Assembly (NCBI RefSeq): GCF_024763615.1 | Contig: NC_077222.1 | Coordinates: forward strand, 62,372,001 to 62,436,000 | DNA from: Phlebotomus papatasi | Lineage: Eukaryota; Arthropoda; Insecta; Diptera; Psychodidae | Length of the DNA: 64,000 nt | Direction of reading: 5' to 3' | In this document: positions 23,401 through 31,260 of the stretch, in pieces | Layout: each line of letters opens with the position of its first letter | How positions within the stretch are numbered: the first letter of the stretch is position 1 | The notes under the pieces: generated by a model | What the model saw: only the letters and a program-made list of their open reading frames with translations | Database searches by the model: none | What the model was told of the DNA's origin: nothing | Made by a program: the position numbers and the translations under genes

Positions 23401-26400
23401 TTCTTCGAATTTGCGGCAAAGATTAAAAAAATAAACTTATAGGCCGATCACAATGAATATAGGTTTATTCTCTTCAGCATTAAATTCTCTTTTGGTTGAA
23501 CTAAAAGAATTGCTGAAAACCAATTTTTCTATTTTTTACAGAATTTAAATTAAAATTTTGTCCCAAAAATGCATCTTTTTCAAAAACCTTGAAAAAAAGT
23601 TCCGATTATACGATTTTCCTGGGTTATCTTAGTTTTTTTTAACTGAGAAATATACACTGATGAAAATTGATTTTTCGAACAAAAACTACGAGCTGCAGAT
23701 ATCCCGCAAATTAGAGAGTGTTGCGACACGACGAGGCGCTCCATTCGACTATTCATTAATCCGCTATTTTGTAAATATCTTTTCTCTGAAAAAAAATTTA
23801 AGTACTTTTTAAATGTGCAAAAAATTATGCCAAAAATTTCAAGAAGATTGCTTGTTTCCTTCTCCTCATAAAAAACGGAATAACGAAAACCAACTAACTT
23901 TTAGCCTCCTAATTGACACTAGGGAAGACTGGGACAAAATTTGTCAAAACGGAAATTTCAATATTCACTATTTTCTAAAATAAAAAAGACTAAGGCTTGA
24001 AATTTTTATAATAGATAGCCTTCATGAACCTTCTTAAACTTACAAAGTTTCAAGGGATTCGGGGAAGGATCAATCTGAAATAAAAAATAAAGAAATTTTG
24101 AGCCCTATTTTTGGCTTACAGTAAATATCAATACTGATTAGCTCAATTTAAGCACATTTCTCGTTAAATAGAGAAAAATAATCTTCGACAAAGTTGTAGA
24201 GGAATAAATTTCCTATAAAAATGTGTCTATTTGATATTTTTAACGTTTGCGAGAGTAAAACGTCACAAATCATCCGAAGATTGACAAAATTTGCCCCAGC
24301 AATTTTGAGAATCTTCACAAAATCGACTTTTAGAAAATGATTCGAAAATCACATTTCTTTCGAGATAGAGGAAAATAGTCTTCTGCAATGTTGTAGAGCA
24401 GTAAATTTCCTACAAGAATGTGCACATTATAAAACGTTTAAGTTTTCTCAGAGCTCGTGACAATTTTGACAAGTTTTGCCCCAGTCTCCCCTACTCTCCT
24501 TAACCCTTTAAGGACGATACACTTTTTATGGAACGAAAATCAACAATAAAAATGAAACCGCTAAACAAAACTTGTGAAACGTTTTACATCTAACCTTGGA
24601 AAGTACAACATAGTTTGATTCGGTGTACTTTCTGTCTCTATATGGGCGAAAGGAACAAAAAAAAGCTCAAAAATTTTAATCAATTTTCTGACAATTCCAA
24701 TGAATAATAATTTTCGTTCTAATGAAAAATATTATGTATAGGGGGAAGTGGGGCACCTTTGAAATTGGGATTTTCCTCTTATATTTAAGTGGAACTGAGC
24801 CATATCATTATGTAATTAAGCTTATCCATCTGCTTTGTGCAGCTAAATTATATCACGATAAGGCTCAATTTTACTTAAAAATGGGTCAAAAATCCCAATT
24901 TCATATGTGAAAAATCCCACTTTCAAAGGTGCCCCGTTTCCCCCTATAGTTGTTATAGTTTCTAGTGTCAAAACGATTTGTTCAAAAAAAAATTGAAAAT
25001 AATAAAAAATAAATAAAAATCATACATCAATGCGGTAGTTTGAATATTCTTCACTTTTGAGCTTAAATATTTCCTACATATCAAGCAGTTGCACATTTGT
25101 AAAAAATATTCTAAACTTCTCTTTAAAATTGATCAAAGCGTAGCATATTTTAATCAATTTTTAACTTAAAATTTAAATAATTTATTTATATATTTATTAA
25201 TAAACAAACAATAAAGGATAATAATCAATAAATTTGTTTATAATATTTTCTTTTTCAAAAAAGTGAATGGTCAAACGGCAATATTATATAGACGCGATAA
25301 ATTGAAAAATATTATATAATAACGTAGCTTTTCCTCAAAAGTATTCAAATATTTTAAATTTTATTCGTTTTATTTGTTAAAAATCAATAAAGTCATTATT
25401 ATAACCATTAACCAATACATATTATTACTATAGAAATTATTATTATTAATAATCATATAACATACGTTGAAGATAATATATTAATTTTTATTTTATAAAT
25501 ATCTCTTTAAAGTATGTATACTGCTACAAATTATTTTTTATATTATCAAACTTCGGCAATCATACAGAAAACACTATGCTTAAATTTTTTAGATTACTCC
25601 AGAGTGAAATGCTTTTTTTATATTCGAGGAATAAAATTAATGCCACATGATCGTATTAAATACTTGACTTTTATAATGGGTTTGAGCGAATTTGCGGTAT
25701 TACTCGTGAACACTTTTGAGTGATATTTAATAATTAAAATCATTTTGGGAATTTTTTATAGTGTCAATTTTTCTATTGATTTTTTTTAATCTATGTTTTA
25801 ATCAAAATTGTTTATTTTAATGAATTTTTACAATGCGATTGAAAGCATTATAGTTATAATTACCCAAGTCAAAGTAGACAAAAAAATCTTTATTAAAAAA
25901 AAAATGGTATAGAATAGAATATTATTGCTGAAGAGATGGTGTCTTTTGTTCTTGCAGATCTTCAGTTCCAAGGCAGACCTGCAATTGCATACGCAGATCC
26001 ACATGCGTGAGGCGAAGCCGTACAAGTGTTCTCAATGCTCCAAGGCTTTTGCCAATTCCAGCTACTTGTCTCAGCACACCCGCATCCACCTGGGCATCAA
26101 GCCCTACCGCTGTGAGATCTGCCAGCGCAAGTTCACGCAGCTTTCGCACCTGCAGCAGCACATCCGGACGCACACGGGCGATAAGCCGTACAAGTGTCGC
26201 CATCCGGGATGCCAGAAGGCCTTCTCTCAGCTCTCCAATCTCCAGTCGCATTCGCGCTGCCACCAGACGGACAAGCCCTACAAGTGCAACTCCTGCTATA
26301 AGTGCTTTTCGGACGAACCATCGTTGCTGGAGCACATCCCCAAGCACAAGGAGTCTAAGCACCTCAAGACCCACATCTGCCAGTACTGCGGAAAATCCTA

Positions 26401-27145
26401 CACCCAGGAGACCTATCTTTCCAAGCACATGCAGAAGCATGCTGAGCGAACTGATAAGAGGCCACCTATTACAACGGGTATGTCTACGCTGGGAATCAAT
26501 CGCAATATTGGCCTCAATACCCAACTACCAGCTGTAGCTGGCGAACATCCGTACTGGCCGAAGGTGAGTCCGGACTCTGCTGCAAGTCTCACAGAAGTCA
26601 TGCAGCAACAGCAGCAACAACAGCAGCAGCAACATAACACTTCCCACCATGACTTCCATGTAAACCAGCATCAGAACAATGGGCATGCGGATCTGCAGCA
26701 ACAAGGCCATCATCGTTCTCTTCTGGAAAATCATTCGGCTCGCGAGGATGTGGGTGAGGATCTTGTGGTCAATCGACAGCAGGCAGCCAGTCTTAGTGCG
26801 TCCGGCAATCCGCTACCACCCTCATCAACGCCCACCAACTACGAAGGTAGCGTAGCCAGCATCACCAAGACAGCCCCCGTGAGCAATTCAGCCTTCACAC
26901 CTATCAACTCCATGACACCCCACCTCAATTCACTGGGCCATCACCATCAACTGGCCCAGCGACCCTATCTCTATGACGCCATCAGCTTCCAGAATAAGAA
27001 TGTAAACCAGAATGCCGGCGCTTCCTTCCCCAATCAACTCATCTCCTTGCATCAGATCCGAAATTACGCCCACCAGCCCGGAGGACTCATGGCCGGTGAA
27101 CACTTGCTGGGTGTGAGTGTTGGTGCCGGCAAGGACAAGGGCTAA
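5338..27145 (+). CDS. rn: rotund-family C2H2 zinc-finger transcription factor (3' part of gene, long isoform)
   Basis: Nuclear sequence-specific transcription factor of the Rotund/Squeeze (vertebrate ZNF384/ZNF362) family, which in flies acts in limb, eye and neural patterning. Exons seen: 5338-5421, 5654-5690, 17736-18013, 25958-27145. Phases join exactly: the 37-nt exon ends with one spare base (C) that completes a Pro codon at 17736, and the CAG at 18013 joins phase 0 to ATC at 25958. That last join builds a perfect C2H2 finger, CKMCPQ plus IFSSKADLQLHTQIH. Five more fingers follow, with the family's characteristic linkers, then a Q/H/N-rich C-terminal tail. The first visible exon is internal, so the start codon lies left of the window. 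The Rn rather than Sqz call rests on the finger sequence (for example GCQKAF and DEPSLLEHIPKH) and is from memory. The modSP gene lies wholly inside the 12-kb intron on the other strand. Confidence 0.8.
5533..5538 (-). promoter_or_regulatory. modSP candidate poly(A) signal
   Basis: AATAAA on the minus strand, the first canonical signal downstream of the modSP stop. A 3' UTR ending here would run antisense across the rn microexon 5654-5690. Confidence 0.4.
5654..5690 (+). CDS. rn: rn 37-nt microexon
   Basis: Flanked by a strong acceptor (TTTTCTTCTTTTCAG) and a consensus donor (C|GTACGT). It encodes AKMNDHHSNMQK plus one base. That base and the first two of the exon at 17736 make CCT, so the frame stays open across a 12-kb intron. 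It lies only 31 bp from the modSP stop codon on the opposite strand and probably falls inside the modSP 3' UTR. Confidence 0.65.
5722..6111 (-). CDS. modSP: modSP exon 6 (catalytic Ser, C-terminus)
   Basis: The acceptor CTTCAATAG leads into YITSGLEGRVAGWGLT, the usual GWG strand of trypsin folds. CQGDSGGG holds Ser572. The protein ends IFNKYLP before TAA at 5724-5722. Confidence 0.92.
   Translation of the reverse strand, partial: YITSGLEGRVAGWGLTQENEYSPVLKMLDLLTVGFHECRKRASETFRNFITADKFCAGNPDNSNVCQGDSGGGFLLPQIQIVNGKSQRVYYLRGIVSIGSGRGIECYANKFTAFTDIQYVLPIFNKYLP
5722..13768 (-). CDS. modSP: Modular serine protease (ModSP/HP14 type), complete six-exon gene
   Basis: A secreted initiator protease of the hemolymph cascade that links pattern recognition to Toll signalling and melanization. 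Exons on the minus strand: 13768-13705, 13066-12919, 11646-11494, 11432-10942, 10881-10232, 6111-5722. All phases agree, giving 631 aa, close to the size I recall for the fly protein. Order: signal peptide 1-21; four LDL-receptor class A repeats (about 32-67, 72-108, 121-157, 162-198); a Pro/Thr linker; Sushi (225-284); a second Cys-rich module (288-360) matching the Wonton position in HP14; and a trypsin-fold domain with His414, Asp472 and Ser572 (GDSGGG). The activation region reads FAFVSGG, so there is no Arg or Lys at P1. The S1-pocket position is Asn566 instead of trypsin's Asp. The gene is nested in an rn intron, antisense. Confidence 0.9.
7361..7578. mobile_element. MITE family M, copy 1
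   Basis: 218 bp flanked by TA, inverted ends about 45 bp: GGGGAAAGTGGCCATGCTCT versus GGGGAAAGTGCCCAGATTTT on the other strand. In the last modSP intron. Confidence 0.9.
7752..7966. mobile_element. MITE family N (mariner-like ends)
   Basis: CAGTGCCGGACAAAATTGTA at left and TACAAATTTTGTCACCTGTA at right, with a CCAATG inner flank. The left end resembles Tc1/mariner termini. Confidence 0.7.
9215..9874. mobile_element. MITE family T
   Basis: 660 bp bounded by 29-bp inverted repeats: TATATCACACTTCCACGATT at left, complement of TATATCGCACTTCCAGGATA at right. The interior is very AT-rich. In the last modSP intron. Confidence 0.8.
10232..10881 (-). CDS. modSP: modSP exon 5 (Wonton-like module, His and Asp of catalytic triad)
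   Basis: A 650-nt exon from a TTTTGTAG acceptor to AAG|GTACGT. A six-Cys module precedes the linker CDQVCG and the protease domain. SAAHC holds His414 and QADVAVL holds Asp472. It ends in phase 0 at GNEK, followed by a 4.1-kb intron rich in transposons. Confidence 0.92.
10942..11432 (-). CDS. modSP: modSP exon 4 (LDLa 3-4, linker, Sushi)
   Basis: A 491-nt exon that begins right after the TTTTTCTAG acceptor and ends C|GTAAGA. It encodes LDLa repeats 3 (CNGKQDCADASDE) and 4 (CNDEYDCFDGSDE), a Pro-rich linker PPPPKETTPRPRPD and one Sushi/CCP domain with four Cys (residues 225-284). Confidence 0.9.
11494..11646 (-). CDS. modSP: modSP exon 3 (LDLa repeat 2)
   Basis: A 153-nt exon, acceptor AATTACAG and donor TC|GTAAGT. 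LDLa repeat 2 has CDGKKDCVDNSDE, followed by the spacer PGVLEYLKDRGN. Confidence 0.85.
11935..12145. mobile_element. MITE family B, copy 1
   Basis: 211 bp flanked by TA. Ends GGGGAAACTGGGGCACCA / TGGTGCCCCAGTTTCCC. It lies in the modSP intron between LDLa exons 2 and 3 and serves as the intact reference for the two interrupted copies. Confidence 0.9.
12395..12535. mobile_element. MITE family E, copy 1
   Basis: Inverted ends around GTTCATAAGCTTTTCTT / AAAGAAAAGCTTACGAAC, with the interior TTAAGAACGGTTTTCACC. A partial relative is at about 62130-62230. It is inserted in MITE B2. Confidence 0.6.
12536..12784. mobile_element. MITE family C, copy 1
   Basis: Ends CTGAGAGAAA / TTTTTTCTCAG with interior repeated AGGTGTAAAATTAACAT blocks. 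It is a closely similar, uninterrupted version of the element at 31261 and gives that element's empty site. Confidence 0.8.
12919..13066 (-). CDS. modSP: modSP exon 2 (LDLa repeat 1)
   Basis: A 148-nt exon, acceptor CACATTAG and donor AA|GTGAGT. It carries one LDLa repeat with six Cys and the calcium-binding end CDGKTDCPDGSDE (residues about 32-67). Confidence 0.85.
13705..13768 (-). CDS. modSP: modSP exon 1 (signal peptide)
   Basis: ATG at 13768 starts MALKWQFVAVFLVMELSSLT, a typical signal peptide with a hydrophobic core, ending at Asn21 plus one base. The donor is G|GTTGGT. The following exon begins ATSRIKRQHGCG, so cleavage near the exon junction is expected. Confidence 0.75.
14159..14164 (-). 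promoter_or_regulatory. modSP candidate TATA box
   Basis: TATAAA on the minus strand about 395 bases upstream of the modSP ATG. If used, transcription would start near 14131-14135, leaving a 5' UTR of roughly 365 nt, or a shorter one if an intron is removed. No perfect initiator is visible, so confidence is moderate. Confidence 0.4.
14833..15032. mobile_element. MITE family F, copy 1
   Basis: 200 bp flanked by TA. Ends AGCGGTCTTCAGA / GGTCTGAAGTCCG. It abuts MITE G1, sharing the TATA at the junction. Confidence 0.85.
15037..15246. mobile_element. MITE family G, copy 1
   Basis: Ends CGGTAAAGTACCCTC / GGGCGCTTTACC with the sub-terminal inverted motif GGCCGGTTCCTCAACTCGGCC. Directly next to F1. 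Confidence 0.8.
17421..17669. mobile_element. MITE family H, copy 1
   Basis: 249 bp between TA dinucleotides. Ends GGGTAAAGTGG / CCACTTTACCC, with several ACAAGTTGGACA motifs. It sits 66 bp before the rn exon at 17736. Confidence 0.9.
17736..18013 (+). CDS. rn: rn coding exon carrying the first half of zinc finger 1
   Basis: The acceptor is TTTATCTTTCAG and the donor CAG|GTAAAT. In frame it encodes 93 residues (PHGLDDGRGDHHLAQTGQ...GRKYQCKMCPQ), including a run of six Ser, Gly-rich low-complexity sequence, and the CxxC pair of finger 1 at the very end. The matching His pair is on the exon at 25958, so finger 1 is split by an intron. A MITE (17421-17669) ends only 66 bp before this exon and lies just upstream of its acceptor tract. 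Confidence 0.8.
18111..18149 (+). other. possible 39-nt cassette microexon of rn
   Basis: A phase-0, stop-free 39-nt segment between a good acceptor (CTTCCATCACTCAG) and a good donor (CTG|GTGAGC), 97 nt after the finger-1 half exon. It would encode TVQRDLEDGIREL. Inclusion would put 13 residues between the CxxC and the HxxxH of finger 1, stretching the Cys-His spacing from 12 to 25 and probably destroying the finger. Splice signals and frame are seen; use in a transcript is inferred. Confidence 0.35.
19147..19204 (+). promoter_or_regulatory. candidate internal promoter and first coding exon of the short rn isoform
   Basis: This lies in a GC-rich island (about 18.2-19.4 kb) unlike the AT-rich surroundings. 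TCAGTC at 19147-19152 matches the arthropod initiator. The ATG at 19169 opens a short frame (MSSIANSPASLA), and after GCC at 19204 comes a donor-like GTGAGA in phase 0. That phase fits the alternative exon at 19808, which has no ATG of its own. No TATA box is visible. The acceptor before 19808 is poor, so this link is a hypothesis. Confidence 0.35.
19808..20293 (+). CDS. alternative 5' coding exon of rn (roughened-eye-like N-terminus)
   Basis: An open frame of about 162 codons with a consensus donor AAG|GTAGCA in phase 0, which joins the terminal zinc-finger exon at 25958 directly. Composition is typical of transcription-factor activation regions: His/Gln-rich (HLSHHHPYSTHHQQQTLQQH), NNNNN, and a Pro/Ser-rich end. 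Splicing 20293 to 25958 skips the CxxC half of finger 1, so this isoform would carry five fingers instead of six. An in-frame TGA at 19793 and the lack of any Met show that the start codon is on an upstream exon, or that initiation is non-AUG. The exact 5' boundary is uncertain. Drosophila rn/roe is a known precedent for two N-termini sharing one finger block. Confidence 0.65.
21208..21596. mobile_element. MITE family K
   Basis: About 389 bp. Ends GGGTGGAGTAACCACTT / AAGTGGTGACACCACCC, followed by TA at right. In the rn intron. Confidence 0.8.
21898..22094. mobile_element. MITE family L, copy 1
   Basis: 197 bp flanked by TA. Left GGATCAAAGGAACACC, right GATGATCCATCGACCC. Internal TATCGACACTTTAAGAACT pairs with AAAAGTGTCGAAAGG. 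Confidence 0.75.
22869..23020. mobile_element. MITE family R, copy 1
   Basis: Inverted ends TTAACCCTTAAAGGAT / ATCCTTAAAGGGTTAA, about 150 bp. Similar ends occur at 7671, 24498 and 45313. Confidence 0.65.
23932..24491. mobile_element. MITE family J, copy 1
   Basis: 560 bp flanked by TA. Ends GGGAAGACTGGGACAAAA / TTTTGCCCCAGTCTCCCC. The interior has a repeated GTTGTAGAG segment. In the rn intron. Confidence 0.85.
24741..24944. mobile_element. MITE family I, copy 1
   Basis: 204 bp flanked by TA. Ends GGGGGAAGTGGGGCACCTTT / AAAGGTGCCCCGTTTCCCCC. In the large rn intron. Confidence 0.9.
25958..27145 (+). CDS. rn: rn terminal exon with zinc fingers and C-terminal tail
   Basis: The acceptor is TTTTGTTCTTGCAG. 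The exon encodes 395 residues to TAA at 27143. Residues 1-15 complete finger 1. Five full C2H2 fingers follow to about residue 162 (starts YKCSQC, YRCEIC, YKCRHPGC, YKCNSC, HICQYC; the fourth has the wider C-x4-C spacing). The tail carries ten Gln (26603-26632) and His/Asn-rich stretches, and ends SVGAGKDKG. Finger residues match the rn/sqz family closely; the tail is low complexity and unlikely to be alignable. The exon is markedly GC-rich against its AT-rich introns. Confidence 0.9.
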   Translation: MFSSKADLQLHTQIHMREAKPYKCSQCSKAFANSSYLSQHTRIHLGIKPYRCEICQRKFTQLSHLQQHIRTHTGDKPYKCRHPGCQKAFSQLSNLQSHSRCHQTDKPYKCNSCYKCFSDEPSLLEHIPKHKESKHLKTHICQYCGKSYTQETYLSKHMQKHAERTDKRPPITTGMSTLGINRNIGLNTQLPAVAGEHPYWPKVSPDSAASLTEVMQQQQQQQQQQHNTSHHDFHVNQHQNNGHADLQQQGHHRSLLENHSAREDVGEDLVVNRQQAASLSASGNPLPPSSTPTNYEGSVASITKTAPVSNSAFTPINSMTPHLNSLGHHHQLAQRPYLYDAISFQNKNVNQNAGASFPNQLISLHQIRNYAHQPGGLMAGEHLLGVSVGAGKDKG

Positions 27146-27435
27146 GCGATTTCCCACCTCTATAGGCTTCCTTCTACAGAAGAGGCGCGACACGTACCTG
27201 TCAATTAGAAGGAGCATCACTGATCCGCATTTAGTACGATTTTTTCATACACACGTTTGTTATCTCACCTATCAGTTGATTCAACCTGTGATTTTACTTG
27301 CACAAAGCTCTTCATTGAAGAGCCTTGGAAGAATACTTTATTGCCTGCTAAAGGGATTTAGGAATTTCCCAAAGTTTTCCTCCTCCTTTAAAAAAAACCG
27401 ACAGTTTTTAGGTTCCTGTTAAAATTGACTCAAAG

Positions 27436-27441
27436 AATAAA
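27436..27441 (+). promoter_or_regulatory. rn candidate poly(A) signal
   Basis: AATAAA about 290 bases after the rn stop codon, in AT-rich sequence. It is the first canonical signal downstream. Distal signals may also be used. Confidence 0.4.
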
Positions 27442-28144
27442 AATAAGGATGCAAAATTTTTAAATTTAAAATTTCTTGTCTAATTTTCTTTATAATTAAA
27501 ATAAATTAAAAGAAAAAAATAATCGGACATGATGATTTTTTAATAACAATTGCTTTATCTCCGTTTTATCAAAGTTCCTGGTAAAATGGGTGAAGCAATA
27601 TTAAAATTTTACGCAAATTAAAAAAAAATATTTGAGACTTAAAGCTTTCCATTACACTCTTCAAAAAAACATTGCACATTTAAGTAAATGCTGAAGGAAT
27701 TTTTTCCACACAAAATATCCATGGGGGATTAAACTTTTGCAAATTTAATTTCATATAATATTTTAGTCCACAAAGTCGCTATTTTTTTGGGGCTATCTCT
27801 TAGAATTCTAAGTAGAATTCTAAGAATTGATGAAAGGCAACCTGACTCAAAAAGAAGAACAGGAAAATGTTTTCAAAAGCTAATGGGCAACACACAATTA
27901 TTTTGTTTTCTAAACTCACAATTATCACAACGTCTAGAATAACTACAATCTCGATCATAGCCTCGCTCACTCTATTCCTAGTCTCACTAAAATAATATTA
28001 TACTTATATATTTAAAAAGAAATATTATAAATAATTGTGTGATGCTTATTGCTTTTTTCAATGTTTTTTAAAAGAAAATAATGATTACACTGAGAAAAAG
28101 TCTTCTAAGAAAAAAGTTTTAAAACAACAATGAAACAATAAATA

Positions 28145-28347
28145 CGGGCTTCAGAACTAAGACTTAGCCATACGGCTTAACTGCTCTAATTTCTTATCAA
28201 TCTCGATTTTTTGGAAAAATTTAACTTTAGGATTGGATTATTAAAGATAAATGACCTATTAGGTTCTCAGAAAGCAATAAAATGGCTCGCTTTTCAGGAT
28301 TGTGAGACCTTTGGGAACTGGGCTGAACATCTAGCCTGAAGACCGCT
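28145..28347. mobile_element. MITE family F, copy 2 (inverted)
   Basis: 203 bp flanked by TA, opposite orientation to copy 1. It shares its right TA with foldback element W. Confidence 0.85.
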
Positions 28348-28349
28348 TA

Positions 28350-28640
28350 ATGGTGCTATTTCAATTAAAAAGGGAAATCTTTCTGCTGAACAGTTTTTTT
28401 TTATTTAGGACATGGCAATTCTCAATTACATCTTGTACATAATTGACTTATCTCTCTGTTGGTTCCTGTCACGGATATTTAGGGATTTTTGAACATGACG
28501 AGAAATGGGGAAAATAGTCGACATAGGAACCAACAGAATGAAAAGTCGATAATGCAGAAGAACTTGAGAACTGTCATGTGCGAGAAAAAATGTTCAGGAG
28601 GAAAATTTTTGCCTTTTCATTTTCCATTGGAATAGCACCG
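28350..28640. mobile_element. foldback MITE family W (hairpin along its whole length)
   Basis: 291 bp flanked by TA. The two halves are complementary almost throughout, from ATGGTGCTATTTCAATT / ATTGGAATAGCACC at the ends to CTCTGTTGGTTCCT / AGGAACCAACAGA around a central loop of about 50 nt. It abuts MITE F2. Confidence 0.85.
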
Positions 28641-29249
28641 TAATGCTTGATATTACACACAAATGAGCATTCTAAATACTCAATTTGTTGTTGAGAATTG
28701 AAATTTACGTTTCAATCACAATTTTCATTTGACGGAAAAGGGCAACTGATTTCACTTTGAAAGAGTAAGAGGTAAAATGTCGATTGAATTTCATTCTATT
28801 GAAAATGTGTGCGAGCGCCATAATGATTAAATTATATTCTAAAGTAGATTTCTTTAGTAACCAATTCTTAAATCTACTGACCGAAAATTTTCTTCTAAAA
28901 AAAATAAACTAAAACAACAATACGAAAGAATTATCGAGTACAATTGAATTTTTAGGAGCTTTCATTAAAGGCTCCTTCAAATTTGAGGTTTAGCCACATA
29001 GTTTCATTTCGATCATTTAATATAAAAATTATAAAATTATAAAAATTAGAGGAATTTTGACTTAGTCCTTAAAGCTCTTAAAAATTAGTGATAGATTTTA
29101 ATTGCTGGTGAGATTGAAGATTTTTTAAAAAGAGAAGTAAAATAGCCCTCAATATAATAAACGTAAAGTTTTTTCAACTTTCAACGTAATGTAAAATCTA
29201 TTTAATTCAACCTTTTAGGGCTTTTAGCTATATAAAAGTACAACTTTTA

Positions 29250-29740
29250 CACTATACTTCCTGAAATTTTCATTTAAAAATTCAGCCTCTAGGACCTGAT
29301 TTTCGGGGACCTTTTTAAAAAAAAAACTTACTTTTTTTCGATAAGGTTTCTTAGAGTAAATTCGTGCGAATTCAAAAGACACATAATTCCTGTCAAGATG
29401 AGTTAAAATGGTCCTTGAACGAAGGATTTTTTAAAAGAAAATGAAATTGGGTTTCTTGGGAGTATTTTATTTATCAAAATACCATTTATGATTTATGACG
29501 TATTTTACATCATGTTTCATTTTTAAAAAAGGTGTGTTCAAGAAACCATAAAATCCTTAGTTCAAAGACTATTTTAACTCATCTCCTTATAGATTCTTTT
29601 AAAATTATAAATGAACCCACTCTGAGTAATGTTGTCCTTACAAAAATTTATTTTTATCCAAGAAGATTTTATTTTACTAAAATCAGATCCCGGCGGCTGA
29701 ATTTTTAAAATATTTAGCGAAAATTTCTGAAAATATTGTT
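29250..29740. mobile_element. foldback MITE family U
   Basis: Arms of at least 130 bp. The outer arm AAAATTCAGCC pairs with GGCTGAATTTT (29274/29702). The inner arm GATGAGTTAAAATGGTCCTT pairs across 29397-29585. The outer limits are approximate. Confidence 0.75.
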
Positions 29741-30283
29741 TAAATATTATACATTTATCTGCCAAAGACTTTAAAAGTTATATAAATTTGTTACTATTTT
29801 GGAAAAAAAGGAAAACATGCTACACGTAACCCCTTAAGTCGTAAATCTGTGTAACTCAGTTTGTCGAATAAAAGACATGCACTAAAATTAATACACAAAA
29901 CACATAATTAAGAATTAACTTTGTTACGGAAAAATTTATCAAAAGCTAATAATATGAAACAATATTAAAGAAGAAAGAATTGAAAAAGAAGTGGTTGATC
30001 ATACGCTTATCTTCACGCTTATAAGGGCTCGATTTAACCCTTAAATGTGGAAACAACACTTATCGAGTTTTATATTGAAGAAAAACCAACATGAGGACTT
30101 TTTCCTTTTCCTAATACATTAATGGGACTACCGGAATTCGTTGGAAAATTCTTCAGATACATCATTTCCCGACGCATTCTGGCAGCCGCAGCTCCTCGGC
30201 TTAGTTCAAACTTAACCAATTTCGTAAAATGAAATTTAGATATCAATCTTTTTACCTTGTCGCAAAAACGCTTTTAGGGTTAA

Positions 30284-30440
30284 GTAGTCTTCAGACTAAT
30301 AGAGGTTTAGCCCAGTTTCCGAAGTTCAAATCTAAAATAACAAACAATTTTATTGGCTTTTCAGAATCTAATGTATCAAGTCAAAATTTTTAACAACAAA
30401 AAAAAACTTGACTGAAAAGAAGTTAAAGGACGGTTTAATC
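30284..30440. mobile_element. MITE family F, partial copy 3
   Basis: Starts AGTAGTCTTCAGACTAAT and follows family F to TTGACTGAAAAGAAGTTAA. The right terminus is lost. Confidence 0.6.
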
Positions 30441-30698
30441 CTTGAATCTACCGAAGTTTATTGTAAAGAAAACCGACGTAAGGATAATGGAGTTACCGAA
30501 GCTCGTCGGGAGATCCTTGAAATATCTAAATTCCTGACGGATTGCGGTAGCTCCATCAATATAATATCGAGATTTAGTTTAAACCTCATAAAAATCAAAC
30601 AACAAATACTGAAATTTAAAAAGGATTTTGTTTATATTTTGTAAAATGAATTTTAAAAGCGGTTATTTTTATTTTTCGGTCTTTTCTAGAACGCTCAC

Positions 30699-30931
30699 TT
30701 AGCACTAAACCTACCAAGACCCGGTCAAATTGACCGGTTTAAAAACTTTTTAAAATTAACACATATTTAAGTACAATTTCGCTATTAAACTTTATGAATT
30801 TTTAAATATGCATGTAATCCATGTAATATATTTTTCAGTGTTTAAATTTTAAGTTTTTCCTCTTTTCCAAGTAAATTTGTTGCGAGCGTGCTAGGAAAAA
30901 CGACGAAAACGGTCGGTAGATTTAGTGTTAA
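30699..30931. mobile_element. MITE family X (piggyBac-like TTAA end)
   Basis: Inverted ends TTAGCACTAAACCTACC / GGTAGATTTAGTGTTAA. The right side carries TTAA. The interior contains GGTCAAATTGACCGG, a short palindrome. Confidence 0.65.
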
Positions 30932-31260
30932 TGTTGCAGATAACACTCAAGCTTTCGCTAAATCAATATTAGGGAAATTGCCAGCAATGACGAAAAAAAC
31001 CCTTCATAAAATGAAAATGAAATGAAGTCAGTGTATTCAGAGATGACTTTTTTTAAGTCTCCTTTATTTGTTTTTCTATGTGCTACACATTTAAACATTT
31101 CTATAATTTCCCCTCAAATAAAAAGTGAAACTTAAGATATTTGAGAGATGACATGCAGAGCCAAAAATCCAGAGATTTTACTCCATTAACAACAAAAAAT
31201 AAGAACACTAAGAACACTAATTGTACAGGTCACACGGTCACTTCCTTTTGAGTGTTCTAT

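Larger units (their letters stand above)
20294..25957. other. rn intron before the zinc-finger exon
   Basis: No coding exon recognised. It contains MITEs K, L1, R1, J1 and I1. The stretch 24.95-25.9 kb is extremely AT-rich and otherwise featureless. Confidence 0.5.

Noticed and set aside
25922..26734. Antisense and alternate-frame ORFs over the zinc-finger exon, including a poly-Cys/poly-Leu frame
   Set aside because: Shadows of the rn coding exon and of its CAG tract.
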